NCBI GenBank assembly: GCA_025934475.1
Contig: JAICXZ010000137.1
Location: forward strand, 1 to 7,589
From: Mucilaginibacter sp.
GTDB lineage: Bacteria > Bacteroidota > Bacteroidia > Sphingobacteriales > Sphingobacteriaceae
Reading direction: 5' to 3'
Length of the DNA: 7,589 nucleotides
A program made the position numbers and the translations under genes. The first letter of the stretch is position 1. Each line of letters starts with the position of its first letter. A model generated the notes under the pieces. The model saw only the letters and a list, made by a program, of their open reading frames with translations, did no database searches and had not been told where the DNA came from. Shown in pieces: positions 1 through 6,301 of the stretch.

Positions 1-390
1 GACTATGGCTTCCACGCGCCAACAGTTTCCTTCCCGGTAGCAGGCACTGTAATGGTTGAGCCAACCGAGTCGGAGCCGAAGAGCGAGCTCGATCGTTTCT
101 GTGATGCGATGATCGCTATCCGTCACGAAATACATGAGGTTGAGCAGGGCCTTTCGGACAAAGTAAATAACCCGCTAAAAAATGCCCCCCATACAGTTGC
201 CACTGTAACAGCCAACCATTGGGAGCATACATATACCCGTCAGAAAGCAGCATTCCCGCTTCCGTATGTCGCGGCTTACAAATTCTGGCCATCAGTTGGT
301 CGTGTAAACGACACCTATGGCGACCGAACTTTAATATGTTCATGCCCGCCTCTGGAGAGCTACGAGTTTGAGGAAAGCGCTATAGAATAA
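1..390 (+). CDS. gcvP: Glycine dehydrogenase (decarboxylating), P-protein of the glycine cleavage system, C-terminal part
   Basis: The reading frame is open from base 1 to the TAA at 388-390 and gives the last 129 residues of a protein whose start lies upstream of the window. It begins [16 protein letters not shown] and continues through [16 protein letters not shown], both hallmark stretches of the GcvP C-terminal domain; [15 protein letters not shown] near the end is also typical. P-protein is the PLP enzyme that decarboxylates glycine and transfers the aminomethyl group to the lipoyl arm of GcvH. The PLP-binding lysine of the family lies upstream of this part and is not visible. The family is usually about 950 residues, so only the final seventh or so is here. 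The ATG at 52 is internal, because the family match continues upstream of it. A strong hairpin follows the stop. I see no frameshift or damage. Confidence 0.95.
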   Translation, partial: DYGFHAPTVSFPVAGTVMVEPTESEPKSELDRFCDAMIAIRHEIHEVEQGLSDKVNNPLKNAPHTVATVTANHWEHTYTRQKAAFPLPYVAAYKFWPSVGRVNDTYGDRTLICSCPPLESYEFEESAIE

Positions 391-398
391 GGACTTAC

Positions 399-430
399 GA
401 AGCCCCTCCGAGAAAAAACGGCGGGGCTTC
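399..430 (+). terminator. Hairpin terminator after gcvP
   Basis: GAAGCCCC (399-406) pairs perfectly with GGGGCTTC (423-430). The stem is extended by CCG (408-410) with CGG (419-421), leaving an A-rich loop AGAAAAAA (411-418). It starts 8 bases after the gcvP stop. The tract after the stem (TGTCTAATT) is poor in T for a textbook intrinsic terminator, so efficiency is uncertain, but position and stem strength make termination or 3'-end stabilisation the natural reading. Confidence 0.75.
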
Positions 431-509
431 TGTCTAATTAAAGGTTAACGAAACCTACCGTTGTGCCCGCGCACTTAATTTTTAAGCAAGCCCATCCATT
501 ATTTAAGGA

Positions 510-517
510 TAAATTTG
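510..517 (+). promoter_or_regulatory. Candidate Bacteroidota -7 element upstream of the response regulator
   Basis: TAAATTTG matches the Bacteroidota -7 consensus TAnnTTTG exactly and lies in the 391-614 intergenic region, about 97 bases before the regulator ATG. No clear TTTG -33 element is seen at the usual spacing. A second, looser word TAACCTTTTG (579-588) lies closer to the gene and could be the real element. Apart from these, the gcvP hairpin and a run of nine T (548-556), I see nothing recognisable in this intergenic region. Confidence 0.25.
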
Positions 518-614
518 TAATTTGTAACATCCTTTTTGCGACGCGGCTTTTTTTTTACGATTAAGTGTAAAGGCTACATAACCTTTTGAAATTTTACGCC
601 GTATAAAGCAGTAT

Positions 615-1034
615 ATGATGACGAACAACGGTACAGTTAGCATTTTGCTGGTAGATGACGATGAGATAAACAACTTTATCTCGATTAAGCTGATTAAGAA
701 AGCCTTGTCTAATACGGATATCATGGCTTGCCTGCATGGCAAGTATGCTATCGATCTGCTGATGGATATCCAACGTGAAGATCCGTCAAAACTACCCGAC
801 TATATCCTGCTGGATATCAACATGCCTATCATGAACGGATGGGAATTTCTTGACGAATATACCCGCCTCAATATCGACCCGTTGGGTAAATGCAAAGTAT
901 ACATCATATCATCTTCTGTGTTTAGCAACGACATCAACAAAGCACGCTCATACCCGATCGTAAAAGATTTTGTATCGAAACCGCTAAACGTTGATAAAAT
1001 AAAGGAGCTCTTTGCAGTTGAGAATCACGTTTGA
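615..1034 (+). CDS. Single-domain (CheY/Rcp-like) response regulator
   Basis: 139 residues, essentially one receiver (REC) domain with no output domain. After beta-1 (VSILLVDDDE) the acidic pocket is D14-D16. The phosphoacceptor is D67 in LLDINMPIMNGWEF. The Ser/Thr position falls in IISSS (S99-S101), and the conserved lysine is K122 in the SKPL motif. All residues needed for phosphorylation are present. Stand-alone receivers of this type, common in Bacteroidota, usually act by protein-protein contact or as phosphorelay intermediates for hybrid kinases. No histidine kinase is adjacent, so the partner is unknown. Two ATG codons lie in tandem (615 and 618); I keep the first, although the second is equally plausible. 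There is no Shine-Dalgarno sequence, as is usual in this phylum. The gene is convergent with the metallo-hydrolase gene, and the gap between them is filled by an inverted 9-bp repeat array. Confidence 0.9.
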   Translation: MMTNNGTVSILLVDDDEINNFISIKLIKKALSNTDIMACLHGKYAIDLLMDIQREDPSKLPDYILLDINMPIMNGWEFLDEYTRLNIDPLGKCKVYIISSSVFSNDINKARSYPIVKDFVSKPLNVDKIKELFAVENHV

Positions 1035-1043
1035 CTGACTGCT

Positions 1044-1127
1044 GGTTGAAATGGTTTGAAAGGTTGGAAATGTGAAGGTATTAAAACCATTATAACCTCT
1101 ACAACCTTTATAACATCTACAACTATA
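1044..1127. repeat. Inverted micro-tandem array A, 9-bp period, between convergent genes
   Basis: The left arm (1044-1079) is four 9-base units, the first three close to GGTTGRAAW and the fourth (1071-1079) diverged. The right arm (1092-1127) is four 9-base units close to AYAACCTYT, in the complementary orientation; AAAGGTTG (1059-1066) pairs with CAACCTTT (1102-1109). The arms are separated by about 12 bases, so the region can fold into an imperfect hairpin. The last right-arm unit overlaps the stop codon (1123-1125 on the plus strand) of the minus-strand hydrolase gene, and the first unit starts 9 bases after the regulator stop. Placed tail-to-tail, it could act as a bidirectional terminator, which is inference. 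The unit pattern itself is read directly from the bases. Confidence 0.75.
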
Positions 1128-1893
1128 CAGGCAACACACTAAAGGCCTCTCCATCATACCTAACATTTCCAACAGGCGTCGATTTGGCGTGATAAAACAA
1201 GCAGGTGTGCCCTTCTTCCGCCGCCTTTTTGCCATATACTTCGCGCAAATGCATTGATTTGCGGCCATCATAGTCGTACTTAGCAATAAATTTCCGAATT
1301 AGTTGTTCCGGCTCAGGAAGCTCGTCACCCCCGAAGAAGCATTTGCCACCTTTATCTTCTAACCAGAACACCTGGTGATTTGGCGTATGTCCTCCCGATA
1401 ACTCGTAACGAATACCCGGCTTCAGTTCGCCGGAGTGCTCAACAAAATGAATATTGACTTCATTATCCAACGCCTCAAAAATATCCAGGTGATAGGATGA
1501 CGATTTACCGCTTAGCGCAAACTCCCATTCACCTTTCTGGATTACGTGAGTTGCCTGGGGAAAACTCGGCTCAAGCTTGCCGTTACGTTCAACCACCAAA
1601 CCGCCCGAGTGGTCATAATGGAGATGCGACATGAGTACCAATGTCACTTCATCAGGATCAAAACCGGCATTGCGAATATGTTGATGAATGAACAACTCGT
1701 CGCGGGTATCTTTATAACCCAGGCCGGCGTCAAAAACAATCAGATCATCGGAAGTTTTTACCAGGAATGGATTGACATGAATAAAGAGCGAACCCGGCCT
1801 TTCGCGAAAGTTATCGACCTGCGGGTCGAAGGGTATAAATTTTTTGGAAGAATCAACCGAATACGACCCTTCGCCCAGTGCAAAAATCTCCAT
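1123..1893 (-). CDS. MBL-fold metallo-hydrolase, lactonase-like
   Basis: 256 residues with a full metallo-beta-lactamase dinuclear metal site: H90-x-H92-x-D94-H95 in SHLHYDHSGG, H169 in GGHTPNH, the bridging D190 in FFGGDE and H235 in FYHA. The upstream strand motif IVFDAGLG (52-59) is also typical. Length and motif spacing fit the N-acyl-homoserine-lactonase-like branch (AiiA/AttM/YtnP type), which hydrolyses lactone or similar ester bonds, but that branch is functionally broad and the substrate cannot be read from the motifs. No signal peptide is evident (MEIFALGEG), so it is likely cytoplasmic. The start is the ATG at 1893, which keeps a normal family N-terminus. Upstream on its strand lies the inverted 8-bp array shared with the divergent recJ, starting 5 bases from the start codon, so its promoter must be inside or beyond the array. 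Confidence 0.88.
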   Translation of the reverse strand: MEIFALGEGSYSVDSSKKFIPFDPQVDNFRERPGSLFIHVNPFLVKTSDDLIVFDAGLGYKDTRDELFIHQHIRNAGFDPDEVTLVLMSHLHYDHSGGLVVERNGKLEPSFPQATHVIQKGEWEFALSGKSSSYHLDIFEALDNEVNIHFVEHSGELKPGIRYELSGGHTPNHQVFWLEDKGGKCFFGGDELPEPEQLIRKFIAKYDYDGRKSMHLREVYGKKAAEEGHTCLFYHAKSTPVGNVRYDGEAFSVLPV

Positions 1894-1898
1894 TTTTC

Positions 1899-2058
1899 AG
1901 ATGTGCAAATATGCAGATGTGCAAATGTGCAGATGACCTGATAGGCAGGTATGCGGATGTGCAAATGTGCAGATTAGACTATCCCGTTGGAAAAATCAAT
2001 TTACATATCTTCACATTTGCACATCTGCACATCCACACATCTGCACATTTGCTATCTT
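1899..2058. repeat. Inverted micro-tandem array B, 8-bp period, between divergent genes
   Basis: The left arm (1899-1978) reads as ten consecutive 8-base units with consensus ARATGTGC, of which those at 1931-1954 are diverged. The right arm (2003-2058) reads as seven 8-base units with consensus GCACATYT, the exact reverse complement of the left consensus; the first and last are degenerate. The central spacer, about 24 bases (1979-2002), is not repetitive. The array fills almost the whole space between the hydrolase start (1893) and the recJ start (2083), so both genes read outward from it. The period is strictly 8, which accounts for chance open frames across it such as 1878-2069. It is not a CRISPR: the units are far too short and there are no spacers. 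Confidence 0.85.
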
Positions 2059-2060
2059 TA
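2053..2060 (+). promoter_or_regulatory. recJ: Candidate -7 element of recJ
   Basis: TATCTTTA matches TAnnTTTG at all but the last base and ends 22 bases before the chosen recJ ATG. It overlaps the final, decayed unit of array B. No TTTG lies at a good -33 distance: the one at 2016-2019 is too far away and belongs to an array unit. A plausible but unproven promoter. Confidence 0.3.
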
Positions 2061-2082
2061 CTTTTTTAAAGCGAGCAAAGAT

Positions 2083-3780
2083 ATGAATAAACGGTGGTCA
2101 GTAAGGATGAAGCCTGGTAATGCTGATGTAATAAAACTGGCGTCCGAGCTGAACATCGATACCGTTTTGAGCGCTTTACTCATCCAGCGAGGCATTACCA
2201 CTTTCGACAAAGCTAAATATTTCTTTCGCCCCGACCTGCGTCATCTTCACGATCCTTTCCTGATGGCCGATATGGAAAAGGCTGTGGAACGGATCGAAAA
2301 AGCTGTCGCCTCCAAAGAAAAGATATTGGTTTACGGTGATTACGATGTTGACGGAACAACCGCTGTTTCGCTGGTTTACAGTTTCTTCAAAAAGTTGCAT
2401 GACGATATTGAGTATTACATCCCCGACCGTTATTTAGAAGGTTACGGCATCTCGACCAAAGGCATCGATTATGCTGCGGATAATGGTTTTACGCTGATAA
2501 TAGCTCTCGACTGCGGTATCAAATCCGTCGACAAAATAGCTTATGCTAATACCCGTGGTGTCGATTTCATTATTTGTGACCACCACCTGGCAGGCAAAGA
2601 TTTACCTGAAGCGGTTGCTGTGCTCGACCCTAAAAGAAGTGATTGTGCCTACCCTTATAAGGAGCTCTCGGGCTGTGGAATTGGGTTTAAGCTGATACAG
2701 GCTTATGCCGAGAAAAACAATATTCCTTTTGAGGAAGTCGCATGCTATCTCGACCTCGTAGCCATAAGCGTTGCCTGCGACATTGTACATATCACTGATG
2801 AAAATCGGACGCTGGCGCATTTTGGGTTACAAAAGATCAATAGCGATCCTTGCATTGGCGTTAAATCGCTAATGGGCGTTGCCGGTCGGAGTGGAAACTA
2901 CGCAATTGCAGACATAGTTTTTGGACTTGGACCTCGAATTAATGCAGCAGGAAGGATTGACGATGCCAAGCATGCTGTTGAGCTCCTGATCGCCTGCGAC
3001 GAAGCAAAGGCGACCGAAAAAGGCATGCTTATCAACGTAAAAAATACCGAACGCAAAGGTCACGACCAGAATATTACCGACGAGGCGCTAAGCATCATCG
3101 AAAATGACGAGGTTCTCATAAACCGTAAGTCGACCGTGGTGTTTAATGAGAACTGGCACAAAGGTGTAATCGGCATTGTAGCCTCGAGGCTTACTGAAAA
3201 ATATTATCGCCCAACCATCGTTCTAACCCAATCGAACGGGCATATTGCAGGCTCCGCAAGATCTGTTTTGGGATACGATCTTTATGAGGCGTTGTATGAA
3301 TGCAAGGATCTGCTGATCCAGTTTGGCGGACATAAGTATGCGGCAGGATTAACGATGGAACCCGAAAACATCGGAGCCTTCACCGACAAGTTTGAACAGG
3401 TTGTATGTGCAACCATCAAACCCGAACAGTTGGTGCAGGAAATACAAATAGACGCCGAGCTGGAGCTAAAACAGATTGATGCCAAATTTTTCAGAGTGCT
3501 GAACCAGTTTGCACCGTTCGGGCCGGAGAATATGGCGCCTGTATTTTTGAGCAAAGGCGTTCGCACCAACGGTTATGCCGGGCTGGTTGGAGAGGCGCAT
3601 TTAAAAATGGCAGTGATCCAGGATGGCTCGCCGTCATTTGATAGTATCGGCTTTGGCCTCGGCAATTATTTAACAGAAGTAAGTAATGGAAAACCTTTCG
3701 ATATTTGCTACACCATTGAAGAGAATGTGTGGCGGGACAGGAGGTCGATACAGTTGAATATAAAAGGAATACGGTTTTAA
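2083..3780 (+). CDS. recJ: Single-stranded-DNA-specific exonuclease RecJ
   Basis: 565 residues from the ATG at 2083, close to the length of E. coli RecJ (577). RecJ degrades single-stranded DNA 5' to 3' with Mn2+ or Mg2+ in recombinational and mismatch repair. DHH-domain motifs are in order: GDYDVDG (85-91), ALDCG (141-145), CDHH (165-168) and the DLVAI...CDIV block (224-235). GLGPRINAAGR (281-291) follows. The DHHA1 domain shows GVIGIVASRL (361-370), GSARS (390-394) and GGHKYAAG (415-422), and the C-terminal OB-like part includes FGPEN (479-483). No catalytic residue appears lost. The frame stays open upstream to an ATG at 1987, but those 32 codons translate repeat array B (His/Cys/Thr-rich) and have no family counterpart, so I reject that start. 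Transcribed in the same direction as lptB, separated only by array C. Confidence 0.95.
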   Translation: MNKRWSVRMKPGNADVIKLASELNIDTVLSALLIQRGITTFDKAKYFFRPDLRHLHDPFLMADMEKAVERIEKAVASKEKILVYGDYDVDGTTAVSLVYSFFKKLHDDIEYYIPDRYLEGYGISTKGIDYAADNGFTLIIALDCGIKSVDKIAYANTRGVDFIICDHHLAGKDLPEAVAVLDPKRSDCAYPYKELSGCGIGFKLIQAYAEKNNIPFEEVACYLDLVAISVACDIVHITDENRTLAHFGLQKINSDPCIGVKSLMGVAGRSGNYAIADIVFGLGPRINAAGRIDDAKHAVELLIACDEAKATEKGMLINVKNTERKGHDQNITDEALSIIENDEVLINRKSTVVFNENWHKGVIGIVASRLTEKYYRPTIVLTQSNGHIAGSARSVLGYDLYEALYECKDLLIQFGGHKYAAGLTMEPENIGAFTDKFEQVVCATIKPEQLVQEIQIDAELELKQIDAKFFRVLNQFAPFGPENMAPVFLSKGVRTNGYAGLVGEAHLKMAVIQDGSPSFDSIGFGLGNYLTEVSNGKPFDICYTIEENVWRDRRSIQLNIKGIRF

Positions 3781-3782
3781 AA

Positions 3783-3867
3783 CTCTAAATACTAAGCCCT
3801 AAATCCTAAAATCTGATAATTAGAGTTTGCGGTTTAGAAATTAGAGTTTAGAATTTAGGATTTTAAC
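3783..3867. repeat. Inverted micro-tandem array C, 7-bp period, between recJ and lptB
   Basis: The left arm (3783-3817) is five 7-base units close to YCCTAAA. The right arm (3819-3867) is seven 7-base units close to TTTAGAA/TTTAGGA, the complementary word. There is almost no spacer, so the array can fold into a long AT-rich imperfect hairpin. It starts 2 bases after the recJ stop and ends 3 bases before the lptB ATG, so it is the entire intergenic region. The unit at 3854-3860 supplies an AGGA 10 bases before the ATG that could act as a weak ribosome-binding site, which is inference. Confidence 0.8.
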
Positions 3868-3870
3868 AAT

Positions 3871-4608
3871 ATGATTTTAAAAGCAGAAAACTTAGTTAAA
3901 AAATATAAACAACGCGCGGTTGTTAATCATGTTTCGTTTGATGTGGCACAGGGTGAAATCGTGGGACTTTTGGGGCCTAACGGTGCCGGAAAAACAACAT
4001 CGTTCTATATGATCGTGGGGCTAATAAAACCCAACGAAGGCACTATTTACCTTGATGACGAGGATATTACTACCGACGCCATGTACCGCCGTGCGCAGAA
4101 AGGTATAGGCTACCTGGCACAGGAAGCATCGGTATTTCGCAAGTTATCTGTTGAAGACAATATAAAAGCTGTTCTAGAGATGGGCGATATGCCCAAAGAA
4201 CGCCAGCGCGAAAAACTGGAAGAGCTTATTGATGAGTTCAGTTTGCATAAAGTGCGCAAAAACCGTGGCGACCTGCTCTCCGGTGGTGAACGCCGGCGTA
4301 CTGAAATTGCCCGCGCGCTAGCGGCTGAGCCTAATTTTATCCTGCTCGATGAACCTTTCGCCGGTGTGGACCCCATCGCTGTGGAGGAGATACAGGGCAT
4401 GGTAGCAAAACTCCGCACCCGCAACATCGGCATTCTCATCACCGACCACAACGTACAGGAAACTCTTTCAATCACCGACAGAGCTTACCTGCTTTTCGAA
4501 GGAAAAATATTAGAATCAGGCGTACCAGAGGTTTTGGCTGAGAACGAAATGGTAAGAAAAGTGTATCTTGGTTCAAACTTTGTACTGAAACGCAAAACTT
4601 TCGCCTAG
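3871..4608 (+). CDS. lptB: LPS export ABC transporter ATP-binding protein LptB
   Basis: 245 residues, a single ABC ATPase domain; E. coli LptB has 241. Walker A is GPNGAGKTT (35-43, catalytic K41), the Q-loop glutamine is Q84 in [10 protein letters not shown], the signature is LSGGE (136-140), Walker B is FILLDEP (156-162, E161 catalytic) and the switch histidine is H193 in [22 protein letters not shown] and [12 protein letters not shown] are characteristic of LptB rather than other ABC ATPases, as is the C-terminal VYLGSNF. LptB dimerises under LptF/LptG at the inner membrane and drives lipopolysaccharide along the Lpt bridge to the outer membrane, which implies a Gram-negative envelope. LptF, LptG and LptC are not in this window; in many bacteria lptFG is unlinked. 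Bounded by array C upstream and array D downstream. Confidence 0.95.
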   Translation: MILKAENLVKKYKQRAVVNHVSFDVAQGEIVGLLGPNGAGKTTSFYMIVGLIKPNEGTIYLDDEDITTDAMYRRAQKGIGYLAQEASVFRKLSVEDNIKAVLEMGDMPKERQREKLEELIDEFSLHKVRKNRGDLLSGGERRRTEIARALAAEPNFILLDEPFAGVDPIAVEEIQGMVAKLRTRNIGILITDHNVQETLSITDRAYLLFEGKILESGVPEVLAENEMVRKVYLGSNFVLKRKTFA

Positions 4609-4610
4609 CT

Positions 4611-4724
4611 GGTCATTTGCTTCGCGTCATTAGTCATTTAGCTGCGCCGTCATTAAAAACCTAAAACAATGACAGCCCACAACCCAATGACCCAATGACC
4701 CAATGACAGCGCAGCGCAATGACC
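4611..4724. repeat. Inverted micro-tandem array D, about 8-bp period, between lptB and the GH3 gene
   Basis: The left arm (4611-4654) has four copies of GTCATT separated by GC-containing filler. The right arm (4667-4724) has five copies of the complementary CAATGAC, three of them in exact 8-base register at 4685-4708, then GCGCAGCG (4709-4716) and a final CAATGACC (4717-4724). The filler also pairs: CTGCGCC-GTCATT (4642-4654) is complementary, with one mismatch, to AATGAC-A-GCGCAG (4702-4714). The array starts 2 bases after the lptB stop and ends 7 bases before the GH3 ATG. It could attenuate read-through from lptB into GH3, which is inference. Confidence 0.8.
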
Positions 4725-4731
4725 TGATACT

Positions 4732-6252
4732 ATGCCAATTATTAACTCCGTATTTACCTGGTTCATCAAAAAGCGTATCCACCAGATAGAGCTTTTTATG
4801 AAATACCCCAATGAGGTTCAGAAGGAATGGTTTGAGCAGCTGATATCGGAGGCTGAGACTACGGAGTGGGGTCGAAAATACCATTACAAAGACATTACCA
4901 ACCTGCGGCACTTTAAAGAGCGGGTGCCGGTGCAAAACTACGATACACTGAAGCCCTACATCGAGCGTATGCTCAAGGGCGATCAAAACGTGCTATGGCC
5001 CACTGAGATCAGGTGGTTCGCTAAATCATCGGGTACTACAAGCGACCGCAGCAAGTTCATTCCTGTCAGCGAGGAGGCATTGGAAGAATGCCATTTTAAG
5101 GGCGGCAAAGATATGCTGACTCTTTATTTCAACAATCGTCCTAACGCGCGCATTTTTACCGGAAAATCATTAACCCTTGGCGGCAGTCACCAGGTGAGCC
5201 AGTTAAATGCCGACACATTTTTTGGCGACCTCTCGGCGGTGATCATGAAAAATCTGCCGTTGTGGGCCGAGTTTTACCGCACCCCTCATCTTGATATCGC
5301 ATTGCTCGAAAACTTTGAGCATAAGATTGAAAAGATGGCCCAGGTAACCAAAGATGTAAACGTAACCAGCCTAAGCGGCGTGCCAACCTGGAATATCCTG
5401 CTATTCAAGCGCATCCTCGAGATAACCGGCAAAAAACATTTGCTGGAGGTGTGGCCCAACCTGGAACTTTACTTCCATGGGGCCGTTAACTTTACTCCCT
5501 ATCGTGAACAATTCAGGCAGTTGATCCCTAATGAGGATATGTATTACCTGGAGACCTATAATGCTTCCGAAGGCTTTTTTGGATTGCAGGACCAATCGGA
5601 TTCCGACGATATGCTGTTGATGCTTGACTACGGCATTTTCTATGAATTTATGCCGCTGGAATACGTGAACGATGATGAGCCGATAACACTCACGCTCGAC
5701 GAAGTTCAACTCAATAAAAACTATGCGCTTATCATCAGTACCAATGCCGGTTTGTGGCGGTATATGATTGGTGATACAGTACGCTTTACATCGCTGTCAC
5801 CATACCGCATCCAAATCACCGGCCGCACCAAGCATTTCATCAATGCTTTTGGCGAAGAACTGATCATCGATAATGCTGAAAGGGCACTTGATGAAGCCTG
5901 CCAGCAAACCGGCGCCATTATCAAAGAGTACACCGCTGCACCGGTTTATTTTAACGGCGACAAAGCCGGCGCGCACGAATGGATCATTGAGTTTGAAAAA
6001 GCACCTGCCGAGTTCGATCGCTTTGTGGATCTGCTTGACGAAACCCTTCGCAAGATCAATTCCGATTACGACGCCAAACGTTTTAAGGACATGGCGTTAA
6101 GACACCCCATCGTTCACCGCGCCAAACAGGGCACCTTTTTCAATTGGATGAAAACCCGCGGCAAACTAGGAGGACAACATAAAGTACCTCGCCTGGCAAA
6201 TGATCGGGAATATGTAGATTCGATTTTGTTGATGATGGAGCTGGTGGGATGA
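4732..6252 (+). CDS. GH3 family protein, acyl-adenylate-forming enzyme
   Basis: 506 residues of the GH3 (plant auxin-responsive) superfamily within the ANL/firefly-luciferase-like adenylating fold. ATP-binding motif I is SSGTTSDRSK (99-108), motif II is YNASEGFFG (276-284) and motif III is MIGDTVRF (345-352, D348). TGRTKHFIN (363-371) forms the hinge to the small C-terminal domain, which ends with a conserved GTFFNWMKTRGKLGGQ (467-482). Plant GH3 enzymes adenylate jasmonate, auxin or salicylate-type acids and join them to amino acids; the substrate and role of bacterial members are not established, so I name only the chemistry. No signal peptide or membrane segment is evident, so it is likely cytoplasmic. 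It begins 7 bases after array D and has no clear promoter of its own, so it may depend on transcription through lptB. All three nucleotide motifs are intact. Confidence 0.9.
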   Translation: MPIINSVFTWFIKKRIHQIELFMKYPNEVQKEWFEQLISEAETTEWGRKYHYKDITNLRHFKERVPVQNYDTLKPYIERMLKGDQNVLWPTEIRWFAKSSGTTSDRSKFIPVSEEALEECHFKGGKDMLTLYFNNRPNARIFTGKSLTLGGSHQVSQLNADTFFGDLSAVIMKNLPLWAEFYRTPHLDIALLENFEHKIEKMAQVTKDVNVTSLSGVPTWNILLFKRILEITGKKHLLEVWPNLELYFHGAVNFTPYREQFRQLIPNEDMYYLETYNASEGFFGLQDQSDSDDMLLMLDYGIFYEFMPLEYVNDDEPITLTLDEVQLNKNYALIISTNAGLWRYMIGDTVRFTSLSPYRIQITGRTKHFINAFGEELIIDNAERALDEACQQTGAIIKEYTAAPVYFNGDKAGAHEWIIEFEKAPAEFDRFVDLLDETLRKINSDYDAKRFKDMALRHPIVHRAKQGTFFNWMKTRGKLGGQHKVPRLANDREYVDSILLMMELVG

Positions 6253-6301
6253 TTTGATTGCGGAGTACGGAAGGTCAATTGCGGAATTAAAAAACCTCGA
6301 A

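Noticed and set aside
541..560. The run of nine T (548-556) as an intrinsic terminator
   Set aside because: The preceding GCGACGCGGC has no convincing stem-loop directly before the T run; the gcvP hairpin at 399-430 is a better candidate.
503..742. Minus-strand open frame of 79 residues
   Set aside because: It overlaps the regulator start, is lysine/serine-rich with no domain, and its lysine run comes from the run of nine T.
1899..2058. Possible CRISPR-like repeat array
   Set aside because: The units are 8 bases, contiguous and inverted in the second half; there are no 25-40 base repeats with unique spacers and no cas genes.
1546..2069. Open frames at 1546-1941 (+), 1758-1964 (-) and 1878-2069 (+) as small genes
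   Set aside because: They are shadows of the hydrolase gene or translations of the 8-bp array, with low-complexity MQMCKCA-type residues and no recognisable domain.
4110..4475. Antisense open frame of 121 residues inside lptB
   Set aside because: Serine/arginine-rich translation of the strand opposite a strongly conserved ABC ATPase; no domain and no start context.
6254..6301. TTG at 6254 as the start of the DUF1851 gene
   Set aside because: It needs a rare start codon and adds 16 residues without recognisable family similarity; the ATG at 6302 gives a complete domain. It cannot be excluded.
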